64,000 nucleotides of DNA, taken from the NCBI RefSeq assembly GCF_019655435.1, contig NZ_BPFH01000007.1, positions 1 through 64,000 of the forward strand. Reading direction: 5' to 3'. Position numbers and translations under genes: made by a program. The notes under the pieces are model-generated. The model did no database searches, had not been told where the DNA came from, and saw only the letters and a list, made by a program, of their open reading frames with translations. Positions 46,288 to 54,968 of this stretch are shown one piece after another. Position 1 is the stretch's first letter. Every line of letters starts with the position of its first letter. Source of the DNA: Jannaschia pagri. Lineage in GTDB: Bacteria; Pseudomonadota; Alphaproteobacteria; Rhodobacterales; Rhodobacteraceae.

Positions 46288-47880
46288 ATGGCCCCCAAAG
46301 TTCTCGTCTCCGACAAACTCTCGGAAACCGCCGTTCAGATCTTCCGCGACCGCGGCATCGACGTCACCTTTGATCCCTCCTTGGGCAAGGATAAGGACGC
46401 GCTGTTGGCTGCCGTGAAGGACTACGACGGCCTCGCCATCCGGTCTGCCACCAAGGTCACCGAAAAGCTGCTGGAGGCCGCGCCGAACCTGAAGGTTGTC
46501 GGCCGTGCGGGCATCGGGACCGACAACGTCGACAAGCCCGCCGCCTCCAAGAAGGGCGTGATCGTCATGAACACGCCCTACGGCAACATGATCACCACCG
46601 CCGAACATGCCATCGCCATGATGTTCGCCGTGGCTCGTCAGATCCCCGAGGCCAACGCTTCGACCCATGCGGGCAAATGGGAAAAGTCGCGCTTCATGGG
46701 CGTGGAACTGACCGGCAAGACCCTGGGCGTCATCGGCGCGGGCAACATCGGTGGTATCGTCTGCCAGAAGGCCGTGGGCCTGGGCCTCAAGGTCGTGGCC
46801 TACGATCCCTTCCTGTCCGATGAGCGTGCCTCCAAACTGGGCGTGCAGAAGGTCGAGTTGGAAGACTTGCTGACCCGTGCGGATATCATCACCCTGCACG
46901 TGCCGCTGACCGATCAGACCAAGAACATCCTGTCCGCCGAGAACCTGGCCAAGACCAAGAAGGGCGTGCGCATCGTCAACTGCGCGCGCGGCGGCCTGGT
47001 CGACGAAGAGGCCTTGGCGGCCCTGTTGAAAGAAGGCCATGTGGCCGGCGCGGGCTTTGACGTCTTCGCGGTGGAGCCTGCGACGGAGAGCCCGTTGTTC
47101 AATCTGCCCAACGTGGTCGTCACGCCCCACCTGGGCGCCGCCACGACCGAGGCGCAGGAGAATGTCGCCCTGCAAGTAGCCGAGCAGATGTCCGACTATC
47201 TGCTGACCGGAGCCGTGACGAATGCGCTCAACATGCCGTCCGTCACCGCCGAAGAGGCCAAGGTCATGGGCCCCTGGGTCAAGCTGGCCGACCACCTGGG
47301 CGCTTTCGTGGGCCAGATGACCGATGAGCCGATCCAGGCCATCGAAATCATCTACAATGGCGCGGTTGCCGACATGAACCTGGAGGCGCTGAATTGCTCC
47401 GCCATCTCGGGCGTGATGAAGGCCACAAACCCGGACGTGAACATGGTCTCGGCCCCCGTCATCGCGCGGGAGCGGGGCGTGGAAATCTCCACCACCCGTC
47501 AGGACAAGTCGGGCGTGTTTGACGGCTACATCAAGCTGGTCGTCAAGACGGCGTCGCGCGAGCGGTCCATCGCGGGTACGGTCTTCACCGACGGCAAGCC
47601 GCGTTTTATCCAGATCAAAGGCATCAACATCGACGCCGAGGTCGGGGCGCATATGCTCTACACCACCAACGAGGACGTGCCGGGGATCATCGGGACCTTG
47701 GGGCAGACCATGGGCGAAAACGGCGTGAACATCGCCAACTTTACGCTCGGCCGCTCGGACCGCGGTCAGGACGCCATCGCCTTGCTGTATCTGGACGATC
47801 AGCCGCCCGCTCCGGTGTTGGAGAAGTTGCGCGCAACGGGCCTGTTCCAGACGGTCTCGCCCTTGCGCTTCGACGTCTAA
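46288..47880 (+). CDS. serA: D-3-phosphoglycerate dehydrogenase
   Basis: The 530-residue protein is the long form with an NAD-binding domain ([14 protein letters not shown]) and catalytic residues in [13 protein letters not shown] and the His of [15 protein letters not shown]. An intervening domain follows, then a C-terminal ACT domain ([20 protein letters not shown]) that usually binds serine for feedback inhibition. It catalyses the first step of serine synthesis. It follows serC in a presumed operon led by the serC RNA element. Confidence 0.97.
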   Translation: MAPKVLVSDKLSETAVQIFRDRGIDVTFDPSLGKDKDALLAAVKDYDGLAIRSATKVTEKLLEAAPNLKVVGRAGIGTDNVDKPAASKKGVIVMNTPYGNMITTAEHAIAMMFAVARQIPEANASTHAGKWEKSRFMGVELTGKTLGVIGAGNIGGIVCQKAVGLGLKVVAYDPFLSDERASKLGVQKVELEDLLTRADIITLHVPLTDQTKNILSAENLAKTKKGVRIVNCARGGLVDEEALAALLKEGHVAGAGFDVFAVEPATESPLFNLPNVVVTPHLGAATTEAQENVALQVAEQMSDYLLTGAVTNALNMPSVTAEEAKVMGPWVKLADHLGAFVGQMTDEPIQAIEIIYNGAVADMNLEALNCSAISGVMKATNPDVNMVSAPVIARERGVEISTTRQDKSGVFDGYIKLVVKTASRERSIAGTVFTDGKPRFIQIKGINIDAEVGAHMLYTTNEDVPGIIGTLGQTMGENGVNIANFTLGRSDRGQDAIALLYLDDQPPAPVLEKLRATGLFQTVSPLRFDV

Positions 47881-47912
47881 GGCGGAACGCAACGTCCTGG
47901 TTTCAAAACCGC

Positions 47913-47942
47913 CCCCAGTCCGTTCATATGCGCGGACTGGGG
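47913..47942 (+). terminator. Hairpin after serA
   Basis: CCCCAGTCCG and CGGACTGGGG form a perfect 10-bp stem with a 10-nt loop between serA and the thiolase gene. It lacks a U tract, so it may be a weak terminator or an mRNA 3' stabiliser. Confidence 0.5.
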
Positions 47943-47973
47943 CCTGGCGCCCCTCCAGCGGGAAGGGAGCCCA

Positions 47974-49152
47974 ATGTCAGATATCGTCATCCTTTCTGGT
48001 GTGCGCACGGCCATCGGGACCTTCGGCGGATCCTTGGCTGGGACCACGCCCATCGAGTTGGCGAAGACCGTCTCCGAGGCGGCGATGGCCCGCGCAGGCG
48101 TGCAGCCCGACCAAATCGGCACGACGGTCTTCGGCCATGTGATCAATACCGAGCCGCGGGATATGTACCTGAGCCGGGCGGCGGCCATCGAGGCCGGTGT
48201 GCCCGATACGGTGCCTGCGGTGAACGTCAATCGCCTGTGCGGCTCTGGTGTTCAGGCCATTGTCTCGGGGGCCCAATCGCTGATGCTGGGCGATGCGGAC
48301 GTCGCCTTGGTCGGTGGGGCCGAGTGCATGTCGCGCTCTCCGTTTATCCTACAGGATGCGCGCTGGGGCGCGAAAATGGGGGACGTGCGCTCCAAGGATA
48401 TGATGCTTGGCGCACTGACATGTCCCTTTGGGACGGGTCATATGGGCGTCACGGCCGAGAACGTTGCGGCGGAGCATGGCGTGACCCGCGCCGATCAGGA
48501 TGCCTTTGCGCTTCAGTCCCAAGAGAGGGCGGCCAAAGCAATCACTGAGGGCCGGTTCTCCGAGCAGATCGTGCCTGTCTCCGTCCGCCAGAGGCGGCAG
48601 CAGATCGATTTCGCGGTGGATGAGCACCCCAAGACGACCGACGTGGACACCTTGGCGAAACTACGCCCAGCGTTTCAGAAAGATGGCACCGTCACCGCCG
48701 GGAATGCGTCTGGGTTGAATGACGGGGCTGCGGCGCTCGTCCTGGCGCGGGCCGACGCCGCGCGCGACATGGGCCTGACACCGCGCGCACGGATTCTGGG
48801 CTATGCATTGGCAGGGGTCCGCCCGGAGGTCATGGGGATTGGGCCGGTGCCTGCCTGTGAAGCCCTCTTCGCCAAAACGGGGCTGGGTGCCGACGACCTC
48901 GACGTGATTGAATCGAACGAAGCCTTTGCGGCCCAAGCGATTGCCGTGAGCCGCGCGCTCGGATTGGACAGCGACCGGGTCAATCCCAATGGGGGAGCGA
49001 TTGCCCTTGGCCATCCAGTCGGCGCAACCGGTGCGATCATCGCGGTCAAAGCCCTCGCCGAATTGGAGCGCATCGGGGGCCGCCGTGGGCTCATCACCAT
49101 GTGCATCGGGGGCGGCCAAGGGATAGCGCTCGCCATCGAGCGGATTGGTTGA
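47974..49152 (+). CDS. Acetyl-CoA C-acetyltransferase / thiolase
   Basis: The 392-residue thiolase has the acyl-accepting cysteine in NRLCGSGVQAIVSGA, the NEAFAAQ motif, the GGAIALGHPVGATGA histidine motif and the second cysteine in CIGGGQGIALAIE. It condenses or cleaves acyl-CoA units; close relatives serve as BktB/PhaA-type beta-ketothiolases. No reductase or PHA genes are adjacent. A second thiolase lies at 52.1 kb. Two terminators follow. Confidence 0.93.
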   Translation: MSDIVILSGVRTAIGTFGGSLAGTTPIELAKTVSEAAMARAGVQPDQIGTTVFGHVINTEPRDMYLSRAAAIEAGVPDTVPAVNVNRLCGSGVQAIVSGAQSLMLGDADVALVGGAECMSRSPFILQDARWGAKMGDVRSKDMMLGALTCPFGTGHMGVTAENVAAEHGVTRADQDAFALQSQERAAKAITEGRFSEQIVPVSVRQRRQQIDFAVDEHPKTTDVDTLAKLRPAFQKDGTVTAGNASGLNDGAAALVLARADAARDMGLTPRARILGYALAGVRPEVMGIGPVPACEALFAKTGLGADDLDVIESNEAFAAQAIAVSRALGLDSDRVNPNGGAIALGHPVGATGAIIAVKALAELERIGGRRGLITMCIGGGQGIALAIERIG

Positions 49153-49198
49153 AGACTTTTCATCGAAAAGTCTTTTCAAACTTTTCCATGAAAAGTTT
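49153..49198. terminator. Two consecutive terminator hairpins between thiolase and ggt
   Basis: AGACTTTT-CATCG-AAAAGTCT (49153-49173) is followed by TTT, and AAACTTTT-CCATG-AAAAGTTT (49178-49198) follows at once. Both stems are 8 bp and symmetric, so they can stop transcription from both converging genes. The two have nearly the same layout, suggesting local duplication. Confidence 0.85.
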
Positions 49199-49204
49199 GG
49201 CCCC

Positions 49205-50782
49205 TCATAACCCCAAAGCGCACCCGTCCTTTCTAGGGTCGGAGGCGCCCACGAGCACCCCGTCAGCGCGTATTTCAATGGCTTGAGCGCCACCAATGGG
49301 ACCCGCTGGAACCTCAATCCGGTGTCCCATCCCATAGAGTTCCGCCCGGACCGCGTCGCTGTAGCCTCTTTCCACGCGCAGGACGTCGCCGTCGGCGAAC
49401 GCGCGGGGCATGTCGATGGCGGTTTGCGGGTCCATCCCAAAATCAACCATGTTTGAGAGAAATCGAACGTGACCGCAGGGTTGATAGGCGCCGCCCATGA
49501 CGCCGAACGGCATCGTGATCCGCCCGTCTTGCCGCAACATGCCCGGAATGATCGTGTGCATAGGTCGTTTTCCGGGGCCCAATTCATTGGGATGCCATCG
49601 GTCCAGGGTAAATCCAGCTCCGCGGTTTTGGAAGAGGATGCCAAATCGATCTGATGCGATTCCGGACCCAAAGCTGTGAAAAATGGAATAGATCAGAGAG
49701 ACCGCCATACCGTCTCTGTCCACGACGGTGATATAGATCGTGTCTTTGTGAACCGCCTCGGTCAGGGGCGCCGGTGCGGCCATGGCCCGTTTGGGATGGA
49801 TCAGTTGCGCCAATTGCTCCGCCGTCTCCGGCGCCGTCATATGCGCAAGGCGGGTCGTATGATCAGGATCGGCTAGAAAACGGTTTCGGGCATCATAGGC
49901 GAGTTTCGTAGCCTCCGCCTCAAAATGGACTCTGCGGGCGCCCAAGGGATCAAGCTCCGTGATGTCGAAATGCCCGAGGATGTTCGCCAGTAGCAGCGCC
50001 GTTGCGCCTTGGCCGTTCGGCGGATGCTCCACCAAGTCGATCCCCTTGTAGGTGCCTGCGATGGGATCCGTCCAATCGCAGGCCGTGGCGGCGAAATCTT
50101 CCAAGGTGTGGCATCCACCCATGGCGCGTAGGCTATTGACCATGTCTTCGGCCACTTCGCCGGTGTAGAACCCGTCGCGCCCCTCTTTTGCGATACGGCG
50201 CAGGACGTCCGCTTGACCGGGTAGGCGGAACATATCTCCCACCGATGGGGCGTTGCCCTTTGTCAGATAGACATCGCGCGCCGTGCCTTGCAGCGTGTTC
50301 GCTGCTTCGGCCCAGTCGAATGCCACCCGCGGCGCCACCGGGACCCCGGCGTCGAAGACCGCGATCACGGGACCGAGAATATCGGCCAGACCTAGCTTTC
50401 CATGCTCCCGCGACAGGGTGCAAAATGCATCCACGGCACCGGGTATTGTCACGGCATCGGGCGATGACACCGGAACGGCCCGGTGCCCCTGCGCCCGCAG
50501 CGCCTGGGCGGTGGCTGCCGCAGGGGCGCGGCCGGATCCGTTTAGGGCCAGAACCGTCTCTGACCCTGGGGGTTTTATCAGCGCAAAGCAGTCCCCACCG
50601 AGCCCCGTCATCTGTGGTTCGCACAGGCCAAGGGCGACGGCGCCAGCGATGGCCGCATCCACAGCGTTCCCGCCCCGCGCCAAAGTATCAATGGCCAGTC
50701 TCGCGCCGAGCGGGTGGGAGGTGGCTGCCATGCCATTGGTCCCATAGACTTGCGAGCGTCCGGGCAGATGAAAATCGCGCAT
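49205..50782 (-). CDS. Gamma-glutamyltransferase family protein
   Basis: The 525-residue Ntn-hydrolase has the start GMAATSHPLGARLAIDTLARGGNAVDAAI and the self-processing Thr348 in DTIYITVVDRDGMAVS, followed by the C-terminal catalytic subunit (KRPMHTIIPGM; PFGVMGGAYQPCGH). It has no signal peptide, unlike the periplasmic E. coli Ggt, so it is probably cytoplasmic and may act on other gamma-glutamyl or related compounds. The ATG at 50782 has GGAGG 5 bp upstream and is preferred over one five codons earlier. Confidence 0.88.
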   Translation of the reverse strand: MRDFHLPGRSQVYGTNGMAATSHPLGARLAIDTLARGGNAVDAAIAGAVALGLCEPQMTGLGGDCFALIKPPGSETVLALNGSGRAPAAATAQALRAQGHRAVPVSSPDAVTIPGAVDAFCTLSREHGKLGLADILGPVIAVFDAGVPVAPRVAFDWAEAANTLQGTARDVYLTKGNAPSVGDMFRLPGQADVLRRIAKEGRDGFYTGEVAEDMVNSLRAMGGCHTLEDFAATACDWTDPIAGTYKGIDLVEHPPNGQGATALLLANILGHFDITELDPLGARRVHFEAEATKLAYDARNRFLADPDHTTRLAHMTAPETAEQLAQLIHPKRAMAAPAPLTEAVHKDTIYITVVDRDGMAVSLIYSIFHSFGSGIASDRFGILFQNRGAGFTLDRWHPNELGPGKRPMHTIIPGMLRQDGRITMPFGVMGGAYQPCGHVRFLSNMVDFGMDPQTAIDMPRAFADGDVLRVERGYSDAVRAELYGMGHRIEVPAGPIGGAQAIEIRADGVLVGASDPRKDGCALGL

Positions 50783-51255
50783 GTTCCCCTCCACCATGTG
50801 AGCCTATCGGAGCCTAGGCGCCACGGTGTAGGTGTCCAGTCGAAACAAGCGATGTCAGAGGCGGATGGGACCACCCACTGCGCATGGCTCCTCCGGATCG
50901 GACGGTGTCGGAGAGGGATCGGGGCCCATGGGCGTCGTCTGTGCTTCGGTTTAACGATGACGTTCGCGGGTGAGCATTTTTGGGACTGGCCTTTAGGCTG
51001 GCAACTTACGTTTGGCGGATCAACAAAACATGTCCGGCGACAAAGGCGGCTTTTCTGAACAACGACCAATGTAAGAACGCGCCTTATGATCTGACCGAGA
51101 CAATCAGGACGCGTTAGCGCGGAAACGTCGACCCTGAAGGTTGGGTCCAACTCAATTCAAATAGCTTTACCCTGGAACCAAAGGGCAAACTCACCACTTC
51201 AATCGATCACGTGGCCGATCTCCACGACCACCAGGGGCTCTCGCATCGGCCGAAG
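50783..51255. other. Gap between ggt and the RsbW-like gene, nothing recognised
   Basis: The 473-bp region upstream of the ggt gene has no frame with coding features. It must hold the ggt promoter, but no consensus promoter or operator stands out. The part around 50930-51180 is less GC-rich than the genes on either side. Confidence 0.5.
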
Positions 51256-51705
51256 CTAGGAGATCGCCAGCGAAAAGCTCAAATGGTTTTGGCCGTCCAG
51301 GCGTTCGTAGATCATGTCATCGGTCAGGGTGTGAACGATGAACCAGCCGAAGCCTCCTTCCGGCAGATCCTCAAGGTCCGTTCCCGTGTCAGGTAGGGCG
51401 CCTGCGCTCAGTAAGCGCGGGGGCAGCGGTGTGCCGTTATCCCGTGTCTCGATCAGAAAATGCGTTCGGTGGCGGCTAATTTTGCAGTCAATCCAGCCAT
51501 CGGGTTCATCTGCAAAGGCATGTTCAACGATGTTGTTTAGAACTTCGCCCAAGACAATCAGAACGTCCCCATAGATATCTTTGGCGATGTTGTACGACCG
51601 CGCCAGGTCCTCAATCGACTGCAAATGGGACCGCACGGCATGGGCTGTGCCGTTGAAGCGGCGATGTAAGAACATGGTCGATGTTGTTGAACGGGCCGCG
51701 TTCAT
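51256..51705 (-). CDS. RsbW/SpoIIAB-like ATP-binding anti-sigma (serine kinase) protein
   Basis: The 149-residue protein has the single HATPase domain of anti-sigma serine kinases, with the N box GEVLNNIVEHAF, the G1 box ETRDNGTPLPP and the late glycine motif EGGFGWFIVHTLTD. Such kinases bind a sigma factor or another partner and are released by a STAS antagonist. Its ATG overlaps the stop codon of the STAS gene (ATGA), so the pair is co-translated. No sigma factor or phosphatase gene is adjacent, so the target is unknown. Confidence 0.88.
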   Translation of the reverse strand: MNAARSTTSTMFLHRRFNGTAHAVRSHLQSIEDLARSYNIAKDIYGDVLIVLGEVLNNIVEHAFADEPDGWIDCKISRHRTHFLIETRDNGTPLPPRLLSAGALPDTGTDLEDLPEGGFGWFIVHTLTDDMIYERLDGQNHLSFSLAIS

Positions 51706-52046
51706 CAGGCCGCGTCCTGATCATCGCTCTCCCATGGGAGGCCGTCGTGCATGACGAAGACCCTATCCATGCGTGTCAATGCCAAGACTTTGAGCACAAT
51801 GGCATCACACCTGGCCAACTCCAGTCGCCGTCCCTCACCAAGCATTTTCATGCCAGCAACCAATGCGCCGAGGCCGCTGCTGTCCATGAACTGAACCTCA
51901 TGCATGTCCAGCACGACCCGACCGTCGTGATTGGCCACCGCCGAACGCATCTGCTCCTTGAACGACAGCGCCCCGGTCGCGTCCAACCGTGTTTCCCTGA
52001 GCGTTAGGGCAAGCACATCGCCCTGCATCGTCTGTGTGATCTGCAT
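51705..52046 (-). CDS. STAS-domain anti-sigma factor antagonist (RsbV/SpoIIAA-like)
   Basis: The 113-residue single STAS domain has the phosphorylation site in VQFMDSSGLGALVAG (Ser56/Ser57) and the pattern VLDMHEVQF before it. Dephosphorylated antagonists of this kind capture the RsbW-type kinase encoded directly downstream. The ATG at 52046 was chosen because it begins the domain (MQITQTMQGDVLALTL) and follows a GGGAAGGGAC stretch. It is divergent from the second thiolase with an 88-bp gap. Confidence 0.88.
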   Translation of the reverse strand: MQITQTMQGDVLALTLRETRLDATGALSFKEQMRSAVANHDGRVVLDMHEVQFMDSSGLGALVAGMKMLGEGRRLELARCDAIVLKVLALTRMDRVFVMHDGLPWESDDQDAA

Positions 52047-52134
52047 CCCTGTCCCTTCCCGCATCTGCCGCTGGCGCTCCGCCCTGACCTTTGGCAAGCT
52101 ACCGTCCAAGGTCTTACGAAAGGGTAACCGCGCC

Positions 52135-53313
52135 ATGGAAAACGTCGTCATCGTCGCCGCTCGCCGGACCCCCATGGGTGGCTTCCAAGGCGCCCTGAGC
52201 AAGGCCACGGCGGCTGATCTGGGAGGGGCGGCGATAGCCGCGCTGCTGGCCGATACAGGGCTGCCCGCGTCCAAGGTCGAGGAACTCTTGATGGGCTGTG
52301 TCTTGCCTGCTGGGCAAGGCCAGGCGCCCGCCCGTCAGGCTGGGTTCGCCGCGGGCCTGCCGCAGGATGTGCCTGCCACGACGCTCAATAAGATGTGCGG
52401 CTCCGGGATGAAGGCCGCGATGATCGCGCATGATCAAATTGCCCTCGGGCAGACGGGCATCATGGTCGCCGGGGGCATGGAATCCATGACAAACGCGCCC
52501 TATCTGCTGCCGCGCATGCGGGGCGGCGCCCGGCTGGGCCATGGTCAGGCCATCGACCACATGTTTCTGGACGGCTTGGAAGATGCCTATGACAAGGGCC
52601 GTCTCATGGGGACCTTCGCAGAAGACTGCGCCGAGGCCTATCAATTCACGCGCGAGGCGCAGGACGACTACGCGCTGCGCTCCCTCTCCCGCGCGCAGGC
52701 CGCCATCGATACGGACGCCTTTGCCCCCGAGGTCGCACCCTTCACAGTGACAAACCGAAAGGGCAGCCATCAGGTTACCCATGACGAACAGCCCGGCAGC
52801 GCCCGTCCCGATAAGATCCCGCATCTGAAGCCCGCCTTTCGCAAGGACGGGACCGTGACCGCCGCCAATTCCTCGTCGATCAGCGATGGGGCGGCTGCGC
52901 TGCTATTGGCGTCACGCTCCGTCGCCGAGGCCGAAGGGTTGCCGGTCCGCGCCCACGTTCTGGGCCATGCCAGCCACGCCCAAGCGCCAGGCCTGTTCAC
53001 AACCGCGCCAGTCCCCGCCGCGCGTGCCCTTATGGACAGGCTCGGCTGGACCACATCCGACGTTGACCTCTGGGAGGTGAACGAGGCGTTTGCCGTCGTC
53101 CCCATGGCCTTCATGCACGAAATGGGCCTGCCGCCTGACGTGGTGAACGTGAATGGCGGCGCCTGCGCGCTGGGGCATCCCATTGGGGCTTCTGGTGCCC
53201 GGATTATCGTGACCTTGCTGAACGCCCTGGAGGCTCGAGACCTCAAACGCGGGATCGCCGCGATTTGTATCGGCGGAGGCGAAGGCACGGCCATCGCCAT
53301 TGAGCGACCATAA
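52135..53313 (+). CDS. Acetyl-CoA C-acyltransferase (thiolase)
   Basis: The 392-residue thiolase has the active cysteine in NKMCGSGMKAAMIAHD, NEAFAVVPMAF, GGACALGHPIGASGARI and CIGGGEGTAIAIE. The sequence AGGMESMTNAPYLLP is usual in acetyl-CoA acetyltransferases of amino acid breakdown. It is not closely similar to the thiolase at 47.97 kb, so the two are not a recent duplication. The ATG at 52135 gives the standard start ENVVIVAARRTPMGGFQGAL. Confidence 0.93.
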   Translation: MENVVIVAARRTPMGGFQGALSKATAADLGGAAIAALLADTGLPASKVEELLMGCVLPAGQGQAPARQAGFAAGLPQDVPATTLNKMCGSGMKAAMIAHDQIALGQTGIMVAGGMESMTNAPYLLPRMRGGARLGHGQAIDHMFLDGLEDAYDKGRLMGTFAEDCAEAYQFTREAQDDYALRSLSRAQAAIDTDAFAPEVAPFTVTNRKGSHQVTHDEQPGSARPDKIPHLKPAFRKDGTVTAANSSSISDGAAALLLASRSVAEAEGLPVRAHVLGHASHAQAPGLFTTAPVPAARALMDRLGWTTSDVDLWEVNEAFAVVPMAFMHEMGLPPDVVNVNGGACALGHPIGASGARIIVTLLNALEARDLKRGIAAICIGGGEGTAIAIERP

Positions 53314-53316
53314 CCT

Positions 53317-53370
53317 GTTTCTTCTCGGCATAAATACCTCCACGGGGGTGCGGGGGTGTGAAACCCCCGC
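53317..53370. repeat. Rhodobacterales-type intergenic element with hairpin
   Basis: CTTCTCGGCATAAATACCTC is followed by GCGGGGGT and ACCCCCGC, an 8-bp perfect stem with a 5-nt loop. I recall similar strings in many Rhodobacterales intergenic regions after stop codons. It may act as the terminator of the thiolase gene. A related GC-rich hairpin precedes dnaE2 at 4334-4350. Confidence 0.6.
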
Positions 53371-53397
53371 TCCGCCAGTAGCCACAAGGACGACGCG

Positions 53398-53847
53398 ATG
53401 GTGGACTACCCGACGCTCCACAAGACGGTCGCCAGCCTGACCGAGGGCGAGCACGATGCCATCGCGCTGATGGCCACCCTCGCGTGCGAGGTGCACCATT
53501 CGGATGATCGTTTCGATTGGACCGGGTTCTACCGTGTCGTCGCGCCGGAGCTTTTGAAGATCGGGCCCTATCAGGGGGGCCACGGCTGTCTGGTGATCCC
53601 CTTTGCGCGGGGGGTCTGCGGCGCGGCGGCGCGCACGGGGCAGGCTCAGCTTGTGCCAGATGTGGAGGCTTTCCCTGGGCATATCGCCTGCGCGTCTTCC
53701 ACGCGGTCCGAATTGGTGCTGCCGGTCTGGGATGGCACCGGAACCCTGATCGCGGTCTTCGATATCGACAGCGATCAACCCGATGCCTTTACCCAGACCG
53801 ATGCCGACGAATTGTCTCGCCTGCTCCATGCGACCTTCGCGCGATGA
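53398..53847 (+). CDS. GAF-domain free methionine-(R)-sulfoxide reductase
   Basis: The 149-residue GAF protein has the three catalytic cysteines of the fRMsr family, Cys64 (GGHGCLVIPF), Cys74 (RGVCGAAA) and Cys98 (FPGHIACASS), with the same spacing as E. coli YebR (Cys84, Cys94, Cys118). It reduces free methionine-R-sulfoxide. Its stop codon overlaps the MOSC gene start (ATGA). Confidence 0.92.
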   Translation: MVDYPTLHKTVASLTEGEHDAIALMATLACEVHHSDDRFDWTGFYRVVAPELLKIGPYQGGHGCLVIPFARGVCGAAARTGQAQLVPDVEAFPGHIACASSTRSELVLPVWDGTGTLIAVFDIDSDQPDAFTQTDADELSRLLHATFAR

Positions 53848-54308
53848 CAGGGCTTCGCGACCTGATCCGGCGGCAGGTCCGGGACGGGCGCGTTACATGG
53901 ATCGGGTTGCGGCCAGCCCGTCGGGCCGAGATGATCGTGGTGGAGGCCGCCGATATCCAAGGCGACGGGCTCCGGGGGGACCATGGACGCGCGGGCAAAC
54001 GCGCGATCACCCTGCTCCAGGCGGAACATATCCCGGTGATCGCCGCCCTCTGTGATGGGCCTGTCTCCGCGTCCGTGCTGCGCCGCAATGTCGTGGTGTC
54101 CGGTATAAACCTCGCGGCCTTGCGGGGCCGACAGGTCCAATTGGGCGGAGCCGTCGTGACCCTGACGGGCCCCTGTGCCCCTTGCAGCCGGATGGAGGAG
54201 GCGCTGGGTCCAGGCGGCTATTCCGCTGTGCGCCACCATGGCGGTTGGTGCGCCTCCGTCGACACCCCCGGCCCCCTTGCGATCGGAGACAGCCTATGCG
54301 CCCTGTGA
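53844..54308 (+). CDS. MOSC-domain protein
   Basis: The 154-residue protein is a stand-alone MOSC domain, with GDGLRGDHGRAGKRAITLLQ, VLRRNVVVSGINLAALRG and the conserved cysteine region TGPCAPCSRME. MOSC domains bind sulfur or molybdenum cofactor and often move sulfur to targets or reduce N-hydroxylated compounds. It overlaps the fRMsr gene upstream by 4 bp and the GNAT gene downstream by 13 bp. Confidence 0.88.
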   Translation: MTGLRDLIRRQVRDGRVTWIGLRPARRAEMIVVEAADIQGDGLRGDHGRAGKRAITLLQAEHIPVIAALCDGPVSASVLRRNVVVSGINLAALRGRQVQLGGAVVTLTGPCAPCSRMEEALGPGGYSAVRHHGGWCASVDTPGPLAIGDSLCAL

Positions 54309-54799
54309 CGGCCCGCATCCGACCCGCGACGGCCCGGGATCGTCGCGCGATCATCGCCCTGCACCTCGCCTCTTGGCAGTCCAGTTACGGTATCGAACTG
54401 CCGCAGCACGTTCTGTCGGACGTCCTGCCGGGATACCTTGCCGACAAATGGACCGGGCGGACCTTTGGTGCGGATCAGGTCACCCTCGTGGCCGAGGTCC
54501 CCAACGGTGATGTGGCGGGGTTTGTCTGTGCGCTGACCGACCGGGCGGTTCCGTTGATCGACAACCTCCATGTTGATCCCGCGCGCCGGGGGGGCGGCCT
54601 GGGCAAGCGCTTGCTCCAGGCGGTGAACGCGGCTTTGGCAGAGCAGGGCTTTCGCCAGAGCGAGTTGACCGTCCTGTCGCGCAACACGCGGGCCTATGCC
54701 TTCTACTTGGCCAATGGCGGCGAGGACGAAGGCGAAGAGCCGGACACCCTGGTTGGCAAAGCCGTCCGCGTGCGCCGCATTGCCTTTGCCTTGGAGTGA
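54296..54799 (+). CDS. GNAT-family N-acetyltransferase
   Basis: The 167-residue protein starts RPVTARIRPATARDRRAII and has the acetyl-CoA-binding motif A in LHVDPARRGGGLGKRLLQ and motif B near SRNTRAYAFYLANGG. The substrate is unknown. It has GGAG 7 bp before its ATG inside the end of the MOSC gene, so fRMsr, MOSC and GNAT form a tight three-gene operon. Confidence 0.88.
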   Translation: MRPVTARIRPATARDRRAIIALHLASWQSSYGIELPQHVLSDVLPGYLADKWTGRTFGADQVTLVAEVPNGDVAGFVCALTDRAVPLIDNLHVDPARRGGGLGKRLLQAVNAALAEQGFRQSELTVLSRNTRAYAFYLANGGEDEGEEPDTLVGKAVRVRRIAFALE

Positions 54800-54968
54800 G
54801 CGGTGCTCCGTTCGGAGGGCGCACCCTCTGGGGCGGGGGTCCTCGGGGCACGCCCGAGGACGGGGACGCCGCCCTCACGACACGCCCTTCAATCCGTCGC
54901 GGTGATGCGCTAGTCGGACGTCAACCGTCTGCCCCAGGGCGGACGCATAGCGACGCGGGACCGATACG

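Noticed and set aside
46243-47892. Minus-strand frame (549 codons) opposite serA
   Set aside because: SerA motifs on the plus strand are complete; the antisense frame is a shadow.
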